Assembly: GCF_001679645.1 (NCBI RefSeq)
Contig: NZ_LRUN01000043.1
Span: 1 to 64,000, forward strand
Source: Pseudomonas bananamidigenes
GTDB taxonomy: Bacteria > Pseudomonadota > Gammaproteobacteria > Pseudomonadales > Pseudomonadaceae
DNA length: 64,000 bases
Direction of reading: 5' to 3'
The notes beneath the pieces were generated by a model. That model saw nothing but the letters and a program-made list of their open reading frames with translations. It did no database searches and had not been told where the DNA came from. The first letter of the stretch is position 1; the number at the start of each line of letters is the position of its first letter. Positions 62,936 through 64,000 of the stretch are shown here, piece after piece. The position numbers and the translations under genes are program-made.

Positions 62936-64000
62936 ATGCACAACGACGGGAACGTAGTGCCTTTGCACAAGGCCACTACCGGTCAGGCGAATCCTTCGCC
63001 GCTCGCCCGCCTGCCTGTGATTCTGCTTCAGGTTCGTGACAAGGCTGCCCAGCGCTTGCGCAACGGTTTGCAGGACCTGTTCGATAACGCCGACGACACC
63101 TTGTTCGAAATGGCCGATCGGGCCCGCAACGATGTCGAACAGAACATTTTTTTCGAAGCCATGCGCGACTTGCGCCTCAAGCGCAAGAACATCGAGCGCG
63201 GCTTTCTCGAGCAGTACTTCGCGGCCTTTGTCGGCCTCACTCAACCGGATCCTGCGCCGAACATTGTTTCGCATGTTTTGCAGTATGAAGACACTGCGCC
63301 GCGTACCGACGACATGGAGCGCAACGTTGCCATCGAGACCATGGTCACCCGGGTCCTCAACCGTGACGGTTTCGCGCTCGATCAACTGACCGCACGGCTC
63401 AACGCTCTGCTGGACAAATCCCTCGATGATCAGCACAACCCGCTGGGGCCGGCGATGCTGTGCGAGTATTTTCTCCAGGCCGGACGCAATCTGGGGGTGG
63501 AGATCAAGGTCAAGCTGATCCTGCTCAAACTGTTCGAGCGCTATGTCCTGGCGGACACCGATCAATTGTTCGCCGAAGCCAATGAACTGCTGGTCGCCAC
63601 CGGTGTGTTGCCTGAACTGAAACCGGCACCGATGCGTCGCGCCAGGGATCATGCGACGGCCAGCGTGCACCGCGAATTTGAAGATCTCGATCAGGCGCCG
63701 GCGGATGCCGGTGTACAGGAAGTCTTTGCCGCGCTCCAGGAGTTGCTGTTGCACGTGCGCGGCAGTGTGGCCCCGACCCTGGAGCCCAGCGCAGCGACAC
63801 AACCTATTTCCACCCGAGATCTGTTGCGCCTGCTTTCGCATTTGCAGCAGTACGCGCCGGCCCTGGCCGGACAGGAAGACTTCGACCTGCGCAACCAGCT
63901 CGAACAGTTGCTCACCCGGGTCAGCGTGAAAAGCGGTAAATCCCGGGTCGTCGAGGGGGCTGACGAGGATGTGATCAATCTCGTCGCCATGGTTTTCGAC
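62936..64000 (+). CDS. DUF1631 domain protein (3' end outside window)
   Basis: The first 355 codons of a gene that continues past the window end. GAGGAGG lies before the ATG. The sequence (MHNDGNVVPLHKATTGQANP; LPVILLQVRDKAAQRLRNGL; EQNIFFEAMRDLRLKRKNIE; VNLVGLTQP-like FVGLTQPDP) is helical and matches the large DUF1631 proteins found near nadC in pseudomonads, some mislabelled as thymidine phosphorylase. The function is not established. The 253 bases between nadC and this gene show no other feature. Confidence 0.85.
   Translation, partial: MHNDGNVVPLHKATTGQANPSPLARLPVILLQVRDKAAQRLRNGLQDLFDNADDTLFEMADRARNDVEQNIFFEAMRDLRLKRKNIERGFLEQYFAAFVGLTQPDPAPNIVSHVLQYEDTAPRTDDMERNVAIETMVTRVLNRDGFALDQLTARLNALLDKSLDDQHNPLGPAMLCEYFLQAGRNLGVEIKVKLILLKLFERYVLADTDQLFAEANELLVATGVLPELKPAPMRRARDHATASVHREFEDLDQAPADAGVQEVFAALQELLLHVRGSVAPTLEPSAATQPISTRDLLRLLSHLQQYAPALAGQEDFDLRNQLEQLLTRVSVKSGKSRVVEGADEDVINLVAMVFD

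Overview
The window is a stretch of a Pseudomonas chromosome, most like the P. fluorescens group. The evidence is the gene order dapB/carAB/greA, metY-rimP-nusA-infB-rbfA-truB-rpsO-pnp and bamE/fur/recN/grpE-dnaK-dnaJ, a Pseudomonas-type tmRNA, MvaT-type H-NS and DUF3077/DUF6124 proteins, and GC-rich codon use. Assignments rest on reading the sequence and family knowledge; no database search was run.

Region 1 (about 0.76-17.09 kb) is an integrated element in the 3' end of ssrA (tmRNA). A tyrosine integrase lies beside the intact tmRNA, and a degenerate copy of the tmRNA 3' end at 759-788 is the likely distal attachment scar. Its minus-strand core is integrase, small HTH protein, AlpA regulator, small conserved genes and a 971-residue primase-helicase. 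A leader before the replication genes contains a C4/CI-type antisense RNA with matching target sites on both sides, as in phage-plasmid P4. Iteron clusters with 9-bp spacing lie near both ends. No capsid, terminase, psu, delta or sid gene was recognised. The element is best read as a P4-like satellite or integrative replicon.

Its cargo (0.9-9.3 kb) holds a DUF1508 protein, a DUF4145 zinc-ribbon protein, an AT-rich SEFIR-NACHT protein that is probably anti-phage, a PAAR-amidase-immunity set of type VI secretion style, and an MvaT-family silencer. About 1.1 kb of gene-free DNA (1.1-2.2 kb) carries iterons, a strong terminator and three copies of a 60-bp element.

Region 2 (17-30 kb): tmRNA and, further on, its partner smpB. 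Between them is the lactate locus lldP-lldE-lldF-lldG-dld, with divergent lldR and a palindromic LldR-type operator. A sodium-dependent transporter, ratA and ratB follow.

Region 3 (29.5-37.4 kb): bamE, fur, recN, the grpE-dnaK-dnaJ heat-shock genes with a near-consensus sigma-32 promoter, and dapB. Between dapB and carA sits a convergent restriction-modification pair (37.5-39.7 kb), which looks like an acquired insertion.

Region 4 (39.9-64 kb): core housekeeping genes: carAB, greA, yhbY, rlmE, ftsH, folP, glmM, tpiA, secG, tRNA-Leu, initiator tRNA-Met, rimP, nusA, infB, rbfA, truB, rpsO, pnp, tRNA-Thr, nadC and a DUF1631 gene cut by the window end.
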